A stretch of 64,000 nt of DNA. Source: Bradyrhizobium zhanjiangense (GTDB lineage Bacteria; Pseudomonadota; Alphaproteobacteria; Rhizobiales; Xanthobacteraceae). Position numbers and translations under genes: made by a program. Location: the NCBI RefSeq assembly GCF_004114935.1, contig NZ_CP022221.1, positions 3,121,001 through 3,185,000 on the forward strand, written 5' to 3'. The notes below the pieces were generated by a model that saw nothing but the letters and a program-made list of their open reading frames with translations, was not told the origin of the DNA and ran no database searches. This document shows, one piece after another, positions 46,189 through 55,825 of the stretch. Every line of letters begins with the position of its first letter. The stretch's first letter is position 1.

Positions 46189-46378
46189 ATTTCTTCTCCC
46201 TTTATCTCTGGTTAAAAGATAAATATCTTGGCCTTATAATAGTCGTAAAAATTAAATGCATGTCAATATAAATCTTGGGTAGCTTCTGACAGATAATGCG
46301 CGCGCGACGATTTGACGCTGCGGTATCAGAGGCCCGATTCCGCACGAGAAGGTTGAGTGTCCGGAAGTCCGTTTTGGA
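46189..46378. promoter_or_regulatory. AT-rich spacer
   Basis: Contains GATAAATATCTTGG, TTATAATAGTCGTAAAAATTAAATG and TCAATATAAATC between about 46200 and 46275. It probably provides a promoter for the 77-residue protein gene on its left. Confidence 0.4.
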
Positions 46379-46855
46379 TCACGTGGGATGATCTTGAACT
46401 TCAGTCCATGGGAGCCGTTCTGCATTGCAGCCCATGCTCTCCGCCACGTCGATGATAGGCGTGATGTGTCGAACGAATCCAAGTTCGCGAAGAAATCTCG
46501 ACCCCAGATAATGAAACACTGTCCAGGCTATCGGTTGTTGCGTGTACAGTTTGCCTCGAAACACGACGAACGAGCGATCGGTTCCTGTTGCCAGAAGTCG
46601 AACGAGATTTTGGTTCGATCCGTCGGGAGTAAGCTTAGCGACCTGCAATTGACATGACGCTGTGGTGGCTCGGATGATCAGAGTGCCAGTCGTAATTTCA
46701 TTAGTCGCTACGACGCTGAAGTGATTTCGTTCGAGGAATCTAACAATATCCTCCCTTAGCTGGCTTGGATCTTCGGATGGTATCGCGATCTTCCATCCAG
46801 TGGCTAGCAACAGGACGACTGCGATAAACCACTTAAATCGGACGGAAGAGCTCAC
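46379..46855 (-). CDS. Exosortase-associated EpsI-like protein
   Basis: A 158-residue protein with one N-terminal membrane segment (KWFIAVVLLLATGWKIA) and a soluble periplasmic part. It follows and overlaps the exosortase gene by 23 bases, which is the usual place for EpsI-type partners; the sequence itself shows only weak resemblance, such as the short IPSEDPSQLREDIVRFL helix. The start is a GTG at 46855. It probably assists exosortase processing or export of the polymer, but its exact role is unknown. Overlap and topology are the main evidence. Confidence 0.55.
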   Translation of the reverse strand: MSSSVRFKWFIAVVLLLATGWKIAIPSEDPSQLREDIVRFLERNHFSVVATNEITTGTLIIRATTASCQLQVAKLTPDGSNQNLVRLLATGTDRSFVVFRGKLYTQQPIAWTVFHYLGSRFLRELGFVRHITPIIDVAESMGCNAERLPWTEVQDHPT

Positions 46856-47687
46856 GCCGCACCCCCAGCACGCAGAAGCCGATCGTCAGGCCTAAAATGG
46901 TTGTGTTCGCGACGGCGCCTCCCCACCAACTATGAAACATGGCGTAGTGCCATTGGCTCAACCCCATAAAGCTTATGCGAGTGACATTCACCGCCACGAC
47001 GGAGAAGCAAGCCATCAGACACCAGAATAGATCGTAAGCAGTTTTCTTGTGGCTGACTAACTGGCTCAAAGTCACCCAGCAGAGAAATGCAAGCGAAACG
47101 TTTGCGAGCGAAGAACAGCCCGGCAGAATGACCAGAACGCCGGAAGCGTCCGCAAACTCGACGACGTCTCCGGTTCGAGGGGTGCGCAATATCCAACCAA
47201 CGAGCGCGGCGTCGATGCGCAAAACCAGCTCAGCAAAGAAATGAAAGAACAACCGGCTCCAAAGCATGGGCACGGTAACAGCCAGAAGGATAAGAGCGCC
47301 GCGTCGCGACGAAGAGGCATCAGACGAGTTGATGACATGGAGACTGAGTACGGTTACTGCGAGCCAGCTGGCTGGACCTACCGGTAGGATGGCGAGTAGC
47401 ACAAACGCCGCTCCCAAGATGAGTTCTGAAGAACGAATCCCAACGGTTCGATCTTGAAGAACGAGGGAAACTCCAGCGACGCATGATATCCAAACGATTG
47501 CACTGATCTCGAACGTGTCGAGAAGCGCGTCTACCCATCCAAGCCCGTGGACCGATTGGATGACACGGGATGCAAGACCACTGGCGCACCCCAGAGCAAA
47601 TAATCCTGCGAAGAATTCACCACGAGTCAGATCCTTCACCAGCGGCGATGCGCAACTACCGACCACCGGTTCATCCGAAGCAGTCAT
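46833..47687 (-). CDS. Exosortase/archaeosortase family transpeptidase
   Basis: A 284-residue membrane protein with about eight helices. The catalytic set of the family is visible: Cys191 in ILPGCSSLANVSLAFLCW, Arg237 in AVNVTRISFMGLS and His252 in YAMFHSWWGG. Exosortases are thought to cleave C-terminal sorting signals of secreted proteins and attach them at the surface, usually in genomes with a polysaccharide locus. The ATG at 47687 has CGAGG 7 bases before it. The likely substrate is the 77-residue protein at 45955. The subfamily was not assigned. Confidence 0.85.
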   Translation of the reverse strand: MTASDEPVVGSCASPLVKDLTRGEFFAGLFALGCASGLASRVIQSVHGLGWVDALLDTFEISAIVWISCVAGVSLVLQDRTVGIRSSELILGAAFVLLAILPVGPASWLAVTVLSLHVINSSDASSSRRGALILLAVTVPMLWSRLFFHFFAELVLRIDAALVGWILRTPRTGDVVEFADASGVLVILPGCSSLANVSLAFLCWVTLSQLVSHKKTAYDLFWCLMACFSVVAVNVTRISFMGLSQWHYAMFHSWWGGAVANTTILGLTIGFCVLGVRRELFRPI

Positions 47688-47948
47688 ATAGTGCCTCGTG
47701 TCGCTTCAATTTAGCCGTGAAGGGCTCCGACGCGAACCGGAGTGCCATTGAGAACCGATGAGGTCTCTCCGAGAGCCTTACGCGAGCCGCCGTCCTGCTC
47801 GGTCCGGCACTTCGGTGCGTCAGTCCGACCAACCAGCCGCCAAGCGACTGTGGCATGGCGTGGGCGCGTTGGCTATTCAGGGCACTGCTGCACACGAGGT
47901 TACGCCCAACGCTGTTCACGCATAAGCCTTGGCGCCGCGGCATGCAGA
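47688..47948. other. Intergenic stretch
   Basis: 261 bases between the exosortase gene and the 3' end of the large surface-protein gene. Small frames exist on both strands without recognisable features. No terminator was seen. Confidence 0.25.
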
Positions 47949-50900
47949 CTACCCCACTGCCTTGAAGGTCGCGACCTGCATCACCCATGCCGCAGAGCCC
48001 TGGAGAGATGCGGTCGCACTGTAGCTACCCGTCGCGGTTACGAACCGGTCCTCGGCAATATCAAGGTCGGGCGTTGTAATGACACGCGTGGTAAAGCCGC
48101 TGCCTGCCGCAGTAAACCCACCCGTCGTCGTTCCGGCACCAATAATGAGCTCATGAGCGGTGGAGGTTGTAACGGCCCCGGTGCTGGCTGAACTGGTGGT
48201 GCCCGACGCCGAGGTGCCGACATCAAAGGGATTGATGAGAGCGAGACCGCTGTACTCCAGAGCGCGAATGTCCACGTATTGAGTCGCAGTGTCGAAGGTC
48301 ACTGTCACAGTGTTCGCGCCGGCGGCGGCTTGCTTGATGTTCGGGGCGTAGTAGATGGCCTGGCTGATGCCGCTGCCTCGCGCTGTCGGAACGGCGAGCT
48401 GATAGACATTGCCGGCCGAGTCCGTGACGGACGTGATATTCGACGTGGTGTTATTCCATCCGATCACGAGGATGTTCGTATTCCCTGTCGTCTGCGCGTT
48501 CGTGTAGGAGACCGATACCTGGGTCTGGTTGGTTTGCGGGGTGGCGGAATTCGCCTGGATGAATGCCAATGGTGCCGGCGTCGTGACTGCATTGTACGTG
48601 GCAGTGTAGGTGGCACCGCCAACGGGAACGACGATAATGTGGTCCTGAGTGCCGCCATCCGACCACGAGGCGAAGTTGTAGGTGGTCGTTCCGACCGTCG
48701 TGTTGCGGGCTTCGATTTCGTGATTGAAGCCGATGAGCGTATCGTACGTGAAAGGTGTCGCGTGCGCGATACCGTCCAGATACAGCGTGAGTCCGCTCGG
48801 CGCCGTCGCGAAGTTTAGATTGACCTTGTCGGGGAAGATGGTGACGGATTGGCTCGATTGCAGCCCGCTGGAATCGGTTACGGTCAGCGTTATTCGATAC
48901 CGCGTGAACCCGCTGAAGTCGTGACCGCTGGTCGGAATCGTGAACGTTCCGTTCATCACGCCGGTGATGGGAATCCCGGGATGAACATGGCCTTCATGGA
49001 GGAAGTCGATATTCCAGGTATAGGCACTTGCGGGGAGTGTGCCATCTTCGGCATCGGTTGCGGTGCCGCTGAATGTGATCACGTCGCCCGCCCTGAAGGT
49101 CGCGCCATCGGTTGGCGCAAGGAGGCTGACAACGGGACTATTGCCGACGCTGATCGCGATCGGGGTCGATAGCGTGGAATTGACTCCGTCGGAGACCGTC
49201 AGCCGGGCCTGATACGGGCCGGAGACCGTATATGTGTGCGACGGGTTGGCCGCGGTCGAGGTCGCGCCGTCACCGAAGTTCCACGAATAGGTGAGAGGCT
49301 TTCCTTCCGGATCAGATGAACCGCTACTGGAGAAGTTGACGGTGAGCGGGCTGGGTCCTTTCGTTGGTGATGCGGAAGCCGTCGCTACCGGTGGCAGATC
49401 CGATTCAATGAACTCGATGCGGCGGATTTTGCTTACGCCGAATGTGCCGCTGATATCGGAATAGCCGAGGTCGACATAGTAAAGCGCGCCATCGGGGCCT
49501 TCGGTCAAGTAGACAATGTCGCCGTAGGGGCCATCTACCGAGCCGTCGGCTGGCTCGAAATTGAAGACGCCGGTGACGTTTCCGTTGGCGTCGAACGTCA
49601 GGCGCTTGATCCAGTTCTGAGTGTAATCCGCGAAAAAGAAGCTGCCCTGATAGCTGCTTGGGAATTGTGTGCCGTGATAGACAAACCCGGCGACGACTGC
49701 CGCGTCGCGTCCATTGTGCGGGTAGTAGTAAGCCGGTGCAGTGTAGGCGGGATTTCCGTCCGGAGTTTCTACGTTCGGCCAGCCGTAATTGGCACCCCTC
49801 GCTCCAATGTCGATTTCTTCGATTGCGGTTGAATAGACGTTCCCGCCGACATCGCCGATGATCAGTCGCCCTGTGGGCGCGTCGTAGTAGGCGCGGAAGG
49901 GATTCCGTAGACCAAGCGCCCATACTGCATCGTAGTTCGGTCCGTTGCCGTCATAGAACGGATTATCGGTGGGAACGGTGCCATCCATGTTGTATCGCAG
50001 GATCTTGCCGCGCGGCTTCGTGAGATCCTGGGATTCTCCGGCCTGGAAATGCTCTCCGGTCGTGAGCAGGATCTTGCCGTCGTTGCTGAAGTTGATTGCT
50101 CCGCCGTGGTGCTCGGCATTGGCAATTTCCGTATCCTGATAGATGACGAACTCGCTGCCCGGGATGGTACCCGTCAAGGTTGCATTCGCTGTGAAGCGCG
50201 AGAAGCGATCCACGTTCGGTGTGCCCAACGTATAGAAGATGTAATAGTAGTGATTGGTGTTGAAGTTTGGGTCGAGCGCTATGTCATAGATGCCTTGCTG
50301 CACGCCTGCCGAGCCGATGTTGGTGAGTTGCAGGAAAGGCGTTGGATCGGGCGTGGTATAGGGTGGCGGCAATATTTTGATTGTGCCCGCAAGTTCCACC
50401 ACCAGCATGCGGCCGTCGGGGAGGAATTTGATCGCGGTCGGCAGATTGAATCCCGTCGCGAGAATTTCGTTCTGGAAGAAACTGCTGTTCGCGACGTTGA
50501 CGGTTATCGGTGCTGACAATGTCGCGTGGCCGTCTATGTCGGTCGCTTTCGCGGTGATCGTGTGCGCGCCGTTACTCGCCGTACGCGTGTCCCACGCAAG
50601 AGCGTAAGGATCGGTCGTGTCGGGGGAGCCGGTTGCCACATTGTCGATATAGAACTGCACATTGGCGATGCCGGTATCGTCGGTTGCATCTGCAGTCACG
50701 TTGACGATGCCGCTAACCTGCGCCCCATTGATGGGGGAATCTATCAAGACCTGCGGTGATCCGGCCGTCGGGTTTCCGACGGGCGTCGTCATGTCCGATT
50801 GCACTTGGGCCAGCGTCAGCGCGCGGTTGTAGATGCGCAGATCGTCGAGCGCTCCCTTGTAGAATTGCGCGGTCGAGGCATCCGCTCCGATGCGCATGGG

Positions 50901-53642
50901 ATTGCCGCGCGCCGTGATCGTTGCTGACAGCGCCTGCGTGTTGACGAGAGTTCCGTTGACATAGGTCTTGACCTGCGCACCATCAAAAGTGATGGCGAGG
51001 TGGGACCACTGGTTGAATGGCAAAGTGGTCCCTCCGGCGGCGACGAGCGCGCCGCTGGACGTACCAATATAGAAATCGGTCTGATTGCCGCCGCGCAGTT
51101 CGAGTCCATACTGGTAGTAGGGCGACGACATTGTCGTATTCCAGAACTTACCGATGACGACAGAATCGCCGCTCGCGAGCGCCTGGGGATTGATCCACAT
51201 CGACAGTGTAAGAGCATTACCGGAGATGTTGGTCGAGGCAGAGTTTGGAATGGAAATGAAGTCGTTGACTCCGTCAAAGCTCGCGGCGCGGCCATTCTTG
51301 CCGGCCACCCAAGCAACGCCGTTGTTGAGTGTCGCTAGGTTTGACTGCCCTGAGGAATCGCCCGCAGTCGTTCCGGATCCTTCATCGAAGGAATAGGCAG
51401 CGACCAGACCCGGTGTTTGAGTGTTTGACACCGTGATGCTGACGGGCAGCGAATCGCCGGTGTTTCCGGAGGTATCCCGTGCGCGCGCCGTAATCGTGTG
51501 GACACCATTCGCGACCGTCGTCGTGTCCCAGCTGACGCTGTAGGGTGATGTCAGGTCTTCGCCCCCGCCGACCGCGATATTGTCCACCAGGAAGGTCACG
51601 CCCGCCACTCCGGCATTGTCGGATGCATTGGCACTGATCGTGATCGTACCTGAAACGGTCGCTGATCCCGTCGGCCCTGTGATCGTGGCCGTAGGTAGCG
51701 TCGTGTCGGGCGTCAGCGTGGTGGCACTGGCAGGTGTGGATTGTCCAGAGAGGTTCGCCGCCGCATCCCTCGCCCGCACGGTATAAGTGTAGGATGTGCC
51801 TGGCGACAGACCGGTATCGCTGAACGTGGTCGTCGTCGGGGTGCCAACCTGCGCACCATTGCGGAAGACCTGATAGCCGGTGACCGCAACGTTGTCGGTC
51901 GAGGCGTTCCACGAAAGATTGATCTGCGTTGTCGAAGCCGCGGTCGCCACCAGGCCTGTAGGAGTCGATGGCGGCGTGGTGTCCTGGGTGGCAGTCGTCG
52001 TGAATGTGGCGTTTGAGCCGATCCCTTCGTTCCCGGCAGCGTCGATCGAACGAACGCGGTAGTTGTAAGTGGTGTTGGGAGCAAGACCGGTTAGCGCAAC
52101 GCTGTGTGCCGTCACCAAGGTCGCATCAAGCGTCGTCGACGATCCGTAACTGGTCGTCAGCCCATACTCGACCCGCGAAGTCGCGGCCTCATTGGTCGTC
52201 CATGTGACTCGCGCGGTGCTGCCGGTAATGTTCGTTGCTGCCTGCCCGGAAATCGTTGGTGCGGTTGTGTCGAGCACGATGGTATCTGTCACCGCCGCGG
52301 ACCAGTTGCCCGCGGCATCCATGAACTGGACATAGACCGTCTTGGTGCCTGTTGCGTTCGACAACGTCCAGGCCTTGGTCGGGGCGAAGGCTTCCGCCGT
52401 CGAATACGAACTCCCGCTGTTGGAGAAGCGCATCTGTTTGACGGAAGTCACTGCATCGGTCGCAGTGAGCGTAAGCGTGACTGAGGTGCTGTTGGTTGCC
52501 GCGGCGCCGCCGTTGATCGTCACCGTACCGGTCGGCGCTTGATTGTCGACCGTAATGTTGACCGGCGTCGAAGTCGTTATGTTGTTGGCAGCATCGCGTG
52601 CCTGCGCGGTCAGCGCATGCGAGCCGTTCGATGCCGTGGTCGTGGTCCATGAGACACCGTACGGCGAGGTAGTATCCTCCGTGCCGATCAGAGTGTTGCC
52701 ATCGAGCAGAAACTTGACTCCGGCAACGCCGATGTTATCCGACGCGCTCGCTGCGAGGCTCACGGTGCCGGATACGATCGAGGCCGGAGGCGTGAGGGAC
52801 ACGGTCGGGGCAATCGTGTCTGCTGTTCCGGCGAGGGGGGTTGCCATATCGGTTTGGATCTGATCGGGGGTGAGCGCATGATTGGCGATGCGCACGTCAT
52901 CGATAAGGCCAGGAAAGTCGAATCCTGTACGGCCCGGCCGACTGCCGATATACACGTTGGCCGTCGAGTTCTGCTGGGAACTCGTGACCGTGCCGGTCAA
53001 CTGTCCGTTGTCGAGGACGCCATTGAGATAGACGTTCAAAGTTTGGCCCGCGGCGTCATAGACGCCGGCGACGTGATACCAGGTGTTGGGCTGCAGCGCC
53101 GTCGCGCCGTAGCGGAACATCTGTCCGCCCGAGCTGTTGGTGAGCTTGAATCCGATCGTGCGAGGTCCAGTGTCCGCAGTGATGTCAAGCTGGTATCCGG
53201 ATTCGCCCCAGGTGCGCTTGGATACAATGGGCGCATCGTCAGCGGGGAACGAGCGGACGTAAACCCACGCACTGAGGGTCATGCTGCCAGTCAGTTGCAG
53301 CGCTGTCGGATTCCCGAGATCGACGAAGTCGTTCACGCCGTCGAGTGCGACCGCATTGCCGTATCTTCCGGCTGCGAAGGTCGCACCGTTCGTGAGCGTG
53401 CCGACGATGCCGTGACCCGACGCATCTGCCGTCGTGGTGCCCGAGGCCTCGTTGAAGGCGTAGCCGGCCGTGATGCCGAGCGGGTCTGCGGCGAGCAACA
53501 GGCGCGGTTCGAGCGTTTCGAAGATCAGCGGCGAATGGCTGGCATCGCGTTTGCCGTCGATGATCGTCTCGCGATCGCTCGTCGCGCTGTCGTGAATGAT
53601 CCGTCGCGCCAGATGGCCGAAAAAGCCCCAGGAACCCGACAT
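47949..53642 (-). CDS. LEPR-XLL multidomain surface protein with sugar-dehydrogenase-like domain
   Basis: A 1,897-residue protein. No hydrophobic signal peptide is seen; instead the LEPR-XLL motif appears as TLEPRLLLAADPLG at residues 43-56. Domains in order (rough residues): LamG 60-255, Ig-like 285-460, two fibronectin III 470-650, Ig-like 655-745, LamG 750-950, Ig-like 960-1050, a glucose/sorbosone dehydrogenase-type beta-propeller 1060-1400 (LPTAIKFLPDGRMLVVE, NAEHHGGAINFSNDGKILLTTGEH, LGLRNPFRAYYD), a PKD domain 1405-1490 (YSWNFGDGATS), and further beta-rich modules. The ATG at 53642 has GGAGA 6 bases before it. It is probably displayed at the cell surface. The SecA-like, M50 and HlyD genes that follow upstream may export it. 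Confidence 0.85.
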   Translation of the reverse strand: MSGSWGFFGHLARRIIHDSATSDRETIIDGKRDASHSPLIFETLEPRLLLAADPLGITAGYAFNEASGTTTADASGHGIVGTLTNGATFAAGRYGNAVALDGVNDFVDLGNPTALQLTGSMTLSAWVYVRSFPADDAPIVSKRTWGESGYQLDITADTGPRTIGFKLTNSSGGQMFRYGATALQPNTWYHVAGVYDAAGQTLNVYLNGVLDNGQLTGTVTSSQQNSTANVYIGSRPGRTGFDFPGLIDDVRIANHALTPDQIQTDMATPLAGTADTIAPTVSLTPPASIVSGTVSLAASASDNIGVAGVKFLLDGNTLIGTEDTTSPYGVSWTTTTASNGSHALTAQARDAANNITTSTPVNITVDNQAPTGTVTINGGAAATNSTSVTLTLTATDAVTSVKQMRFSNSGSSYSTAEAFAPTKAWTLSNATGTKTVYVQFMDAAGNWSAAVTDTIVLDTTAPTISGQAATNITGSTARVTWTTNEAATSRVEYGLTTSYGSSTTLDATLVTAHSVALTGLAPNTTYNYRVRSIDAAGNEGIGSNATFTTTATQDTTPPSTPTGLVATAASTTQINLSWNASTDNVAVTGYQVFRNGAQVGTPTTTTFSDTGLSPGTSYTYTVRARDAAANLSGQSTPASATTLTPDTTLPTATITGPTGSATVSGTITISANASDNAGVAGVTFLVDNIAVGGGEDLTSPYSVSWDTTTVANGVHTITARARDTSGNTGDSLPVSITVSNTQTPGLVAAYSFDEGSGTTAGDSSGQSNLATLNNGVAWVAGKNGRAASFDGVNDFISIPNSASTNISGNALTLSMWINPQALASGDSVVIGKFWNTTMSSPYYQYGLELRGGNQTDFYIGTSSGALVAAGGTTLPFNQWSHLAITFDGAQVKTYVNGTLVNTQALSATITARGNPMRIGADASTAQFYKGALDDLRIYNRALTLAQVQSDMTTPVGNPTAGSPQVLIDSPINGAQVSGIVNVTADATDDTGIANVQFYIDNVATGSPDTTDPYALAWDTRTASNGAHTITAKATDIDGHATLSAPITVNVANSSFFQNEILATGFNLPTAIKFLPDGRMLVVELAGTIKILPPPYTTPDPTPFLQLTNIGSAGVQQGIYDIALDPNFNTNHYYYIFYTLGTPNVDRFSRFTANATLTGTIPGSEFVIYQDTEIANAEHHGGAINFSNDGKILLTTGEHFQAGESQDLTKPRGKILRYNMDGTVPTDNPFYDGNGPNYDAVWALGLRNPFRAYYDAPTGRLIIGDVGGNVYSTAIEEIDIGARGANYGWPNVETPDGNPAYTAPAYYYPHNGRDAAVVAGFVYHGTQFPSSYQGSFFFADYTQNWIKRLTFDANGNVTGVFNFEPADGSVDGPYGDIVYLTEGPDGALYYVDLGYSDISGTFGVSKIRRIEFIESDLPPVATASASPTKGPSPLTVNFSSSGSSDPEGKPLTYSWNFGDGATSTAANPSHTYTVSGPYQARLTVSDGVNSTLSTPIAISVGNSPVVSLLAPTDGATFRAGDVITFSGTATDAEDGTLPASAYTWNIDFLHEGHVHPGIPITGVMNGTFTIPTSGHDFSGFTRYRITLTVTDSSGLQSSQSVTIFPDKVNLNFATAPSGLTLYLDGIAHATPFTYDTLIGFNHEIEARNTTVGTTTYNFASWSDGGTQDHIIVVPVGGATYTATYNAVTTPAPLAFIQANSATPQTNQTQVSVSYTNAQTTGNTNILVIGWNNTTSNITSVTDSAGNVYQLAVPTARGSGISQAIYYAPNIKQAAAGANTVTVTFDTATQYVDIRALEYSGLALINPFDVGTSASGTTSSASTGAVTTSTAHELIIGAGTTTGGFTAAGSGFTTRVITTPDLDIAEDRFVTATGSYSATASLQGSAAWVMQVATFKAVG

Positions 53643-53796
53643 CGTTGTCTCCGAATGCCACAACAGAAATCACGCTGCGTAATTAATCACTATTTAAATT
53701 AAATATTATCATAATGCTCCATCTTGGCTATATGAATATAAAATTTTTTACAAAAAATAATAATATTTGCGTGTGTTTCGGGCGAATGCGGAACCA
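53643..53796. promoter_or_regulatory. AT-rich promoter region of the LEPR-XLL gene
   Basis: 154 bases with GTAATTAATCACTATTTAAATTAAATATTATC and a long A/T run near 53735-53770 (ATAAAATTTTTTAC, AATAATAATATTTG). The surrounding genes are GC-rich. It separates the surface-protein gene from the SecA-like operon and probably gives it its own promoter. Confidence 0.5.
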
Positions 53797-55815
53797 TCAT
53801 TCAGTCCCGGCGAAGCTGAGAGTTCTGTTGACACGAAGATCTTCGGCGAGGGCGGTCCGTCTGGCTTGCCCGTGAAGGCGCTCGGCCACGTGTTGGCCAT
53901 AGCTGCGTAATGCGCGTCCTAATGCTCCTTGAATTGGCTGCGTTCGTTTCGATCGTTTGCCTAGTAACCGAAGAAGCTTCGGATTCATAAAGCGCCTGAA
54001 AAGCTCATCATCGAGCGCGACGATCGTTTCGTAGCTACCGGGATCACCCTGCCGGCCGGCGCGCCCAAAGAGTTGGCGGTCGATGCGGCGGGACTCGTGA
54101 TATTCGGTCAGGATGACATGCAGGCCGCCTCGGCTCCGAACCGCAGGATGTAGTTGTATGTCGGTGCCGCGGCCGGCCATGTTAGTAGCGACTGTAATGC
54201 GGCCCGGTTGACCCGCGCTCGCAATAATCTCGGCCTCCGCGTGGTCTTGTCGCGCGTTAAGAACCACGGATTCGAGTCCCGATCTGCTAAGTAACTGCGA
54301 AATTTGTTCAGAGGCTTCAACCGAGCGGGTCCCGACGAGTACGGCGCGACCCTTGCGAACGATGTCGTGAACTGAATCGACCACGGCGTCCCATTTGAGG
54401 TTGGCCGTCGGAAACAAGCGTGTGCCGGCATTCGTTCGTCGCAATGGCCGGTTTGTTGGGATGCGTACAACGCGGAGGCCATAGGTGCCGTACAGTTCCC
54501 CTGCCGGCTCGATCGCCGTCCCGGACATGCCACAAAGATGTATGTAGCGCCGAAAGAAGCGCTGATAGGTTATTTGCGCAAGGGTCGTGCGTCGCTCCGT
54601 GATGGTGCAATGTTCCTTGGCTTCGATGAGCTGGTGAATGCCGCCTTCCCACGAGCGGTCCGGCATGATGCGGCCGGTGTACTCGTCGACGATCTGTACC
54701 TTGTCATCAGCGACGATATACTGGACGTCGCGTCGGTAGAGATGAAGGGCGGCAAGCGCATGCTGCGCGAGTTCTTCGCGCGCGCGCCGGATTGCCCATA
54801 GCCCTGGTAGTCCTGCAGCGAGCTGAGCGATCCGGCTCTCGCCGCGGGTGGTCAGCCGCACCGACTTCTCGTTGGCGCGCACATGAAAGTCGTCGCCGGG
54901 CATCAGGCGTCGAGCGAGATCTAGTGCGGTCTCGTGCAGGCCCCCGGCGTTCTCAGGTCCTTCTTGCGTTCCGGAGAGGATCAATGGCACGCGGGCCTCA
55001 TCGATCAGAACGCTGTCAGCCTCGTCTATGATCGCGAAATGCAGACCGCGCAAGAGCGGTGATTGATGGTGGCTAGCAAGTCTGCTGTTGAATATTGTGT
55101 CGAGAGAAAGCCGAGAACGGGCACGGCGGGAGCCGAGCGCGAGCCGATCGCGGAGATAGTCGAACACAAGCTCCTTGTTGGTACAATAGGTGACGTCACT
55201 TGCGTAGGCTCTTTGCCGCTCTTGCCGCGACTGCCCGTGCGCGACGAGCCCGACCGTAAGATCGAGCGCATTGTAGATAGGTGCGAGCTGATCGGCGTCG
55301 CGGCGCGCGAGATAATCGTTGACCGTGATGATATGAACCGGACGTCCCATGAGTGCGGCGGTGATCGCCGGCAGCAGCGCCGTCAAAGTCTTGCCTTCAC
55401 CGGTTTCCATTTCGGCGACCGCGCCTCCCATCATGGCGGCGCCGCCGAGCAATTGTACCGGAAAGAGACGCATCCCGACGTGACGACGCGCCGCCTCGCG
55501 CACAAGCGCGAACGAACGCGCCATTTGATGCGAGTAGGGGGGAGTTGACAGCAATGATGCGCGCAGCTCCTCCGCGGTTTCGCGCAAACGTCGGTTCGTC
55601 AGGACAGCGAACTGCGATTCCAGATCATCGACCAACCGGACAAAGCGGCCGAGGCGGTCGCGCGCGAGGGCCGGCTGCAGGAAGGGTAAGACCCGGCCCC
55701 AAGCGTCGAGCAGGGTAGCATCGAGTGCAATCTCTCGGCGAGCGGCTTGCTCCGCATAGGGCGCGTCCACCGCCACCGAGGTCAAACTGGCGAAGCTTCG
55801 TTTGCGCTTGAGCAT
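53797..55815 (-). CDS. SecA-like preprotein translocase ATPase (accessory, short form)
   Basis: A 672-residue SecA homologue, compared with about 900 for housekeeping SecA. Core motifs are intact: METGEGKT (Walker A) at 136-143, ITVNDYLARRDA, the helicase DEAD box IIDEADSVLIDEAR at 263-276, EYTGRIMPDR, the LCGMSGTA block, VATNMAGRGTDIQL and GRAGRQGDPG. The C-terminal helical region is short and the zinc-binding SecB tail is absent, so it is a SecA2-type specialist. The ATG at 55815 has GAGGG 8 bases upstream and lies 10 bases after the M50 gene's stop. It is the last gene of the operon that precedes the LEPR-XLL gene, so that protein is its likely client. The client is inference. Confidence 0.85.
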   Translation of the reverse strand: MLKRKRSFASLTSVAVDAPYAEQAARREIALDATLLDAWGRVLPFLQPALARDRLGRFVRLVDDLESQFAVLTNRRLRETAEELRASLLSTPPYSHQMARSFALVREAARRHVGMRLFPVQLLGGAAMMGGAVAEMETGEGKTLTALLPAITAALMGRPVHIITVNDYLARRDADQLAPIYNALDLTVGLVAHGQSRQERQRAYASDVTYCTNKELVFDYLRDRLALGSRRARSRLSLDTIFNSRLASHHQSPLLRGLHFAIIDEADSVLIDEARVPLILSGTQEGPENAGGLHETALDLARRLMPGDDFHVRANEKSVRLTTRGESRIAQLAAGLPGLWAIRRAREELAQHALAALHLYRRDVQYIVADDKVQIVDEYTGRIMPDRSWEGGIHQLIEAKEHCTITERRTTLAQITYQRFFRRYIHLCGMSGTAIEPAGELYGTYGLRVVRIPTNRPLRRTNAGTRLFPTANLKWDAVVDSVHDIVRKGRAVLVGTRSVEASEQISQLLSRSGLESVVLNARQDHAEAEIIASAGQPGRITVATNMAGRGTDIQLHPAVRSRGGLHVILTEYHESRRIDRQLFGRAGRQGDPGSYETIVALDDELFRRFMNPKLLRLLGKRSKRTQPIQGALGRALRSYGQHVAERLHGQARRTALAEDLRVNRTLSFAGTE

Positions 55816-55825
55816 ACGGATGCCC

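Noticed and set aside
46252..46482. 76-codon minus-strand frame
   Set aside because: It overlaps the 3' end of the EpsI-like gene in another frame and runs into an AT-rich spacer. It has no family features.
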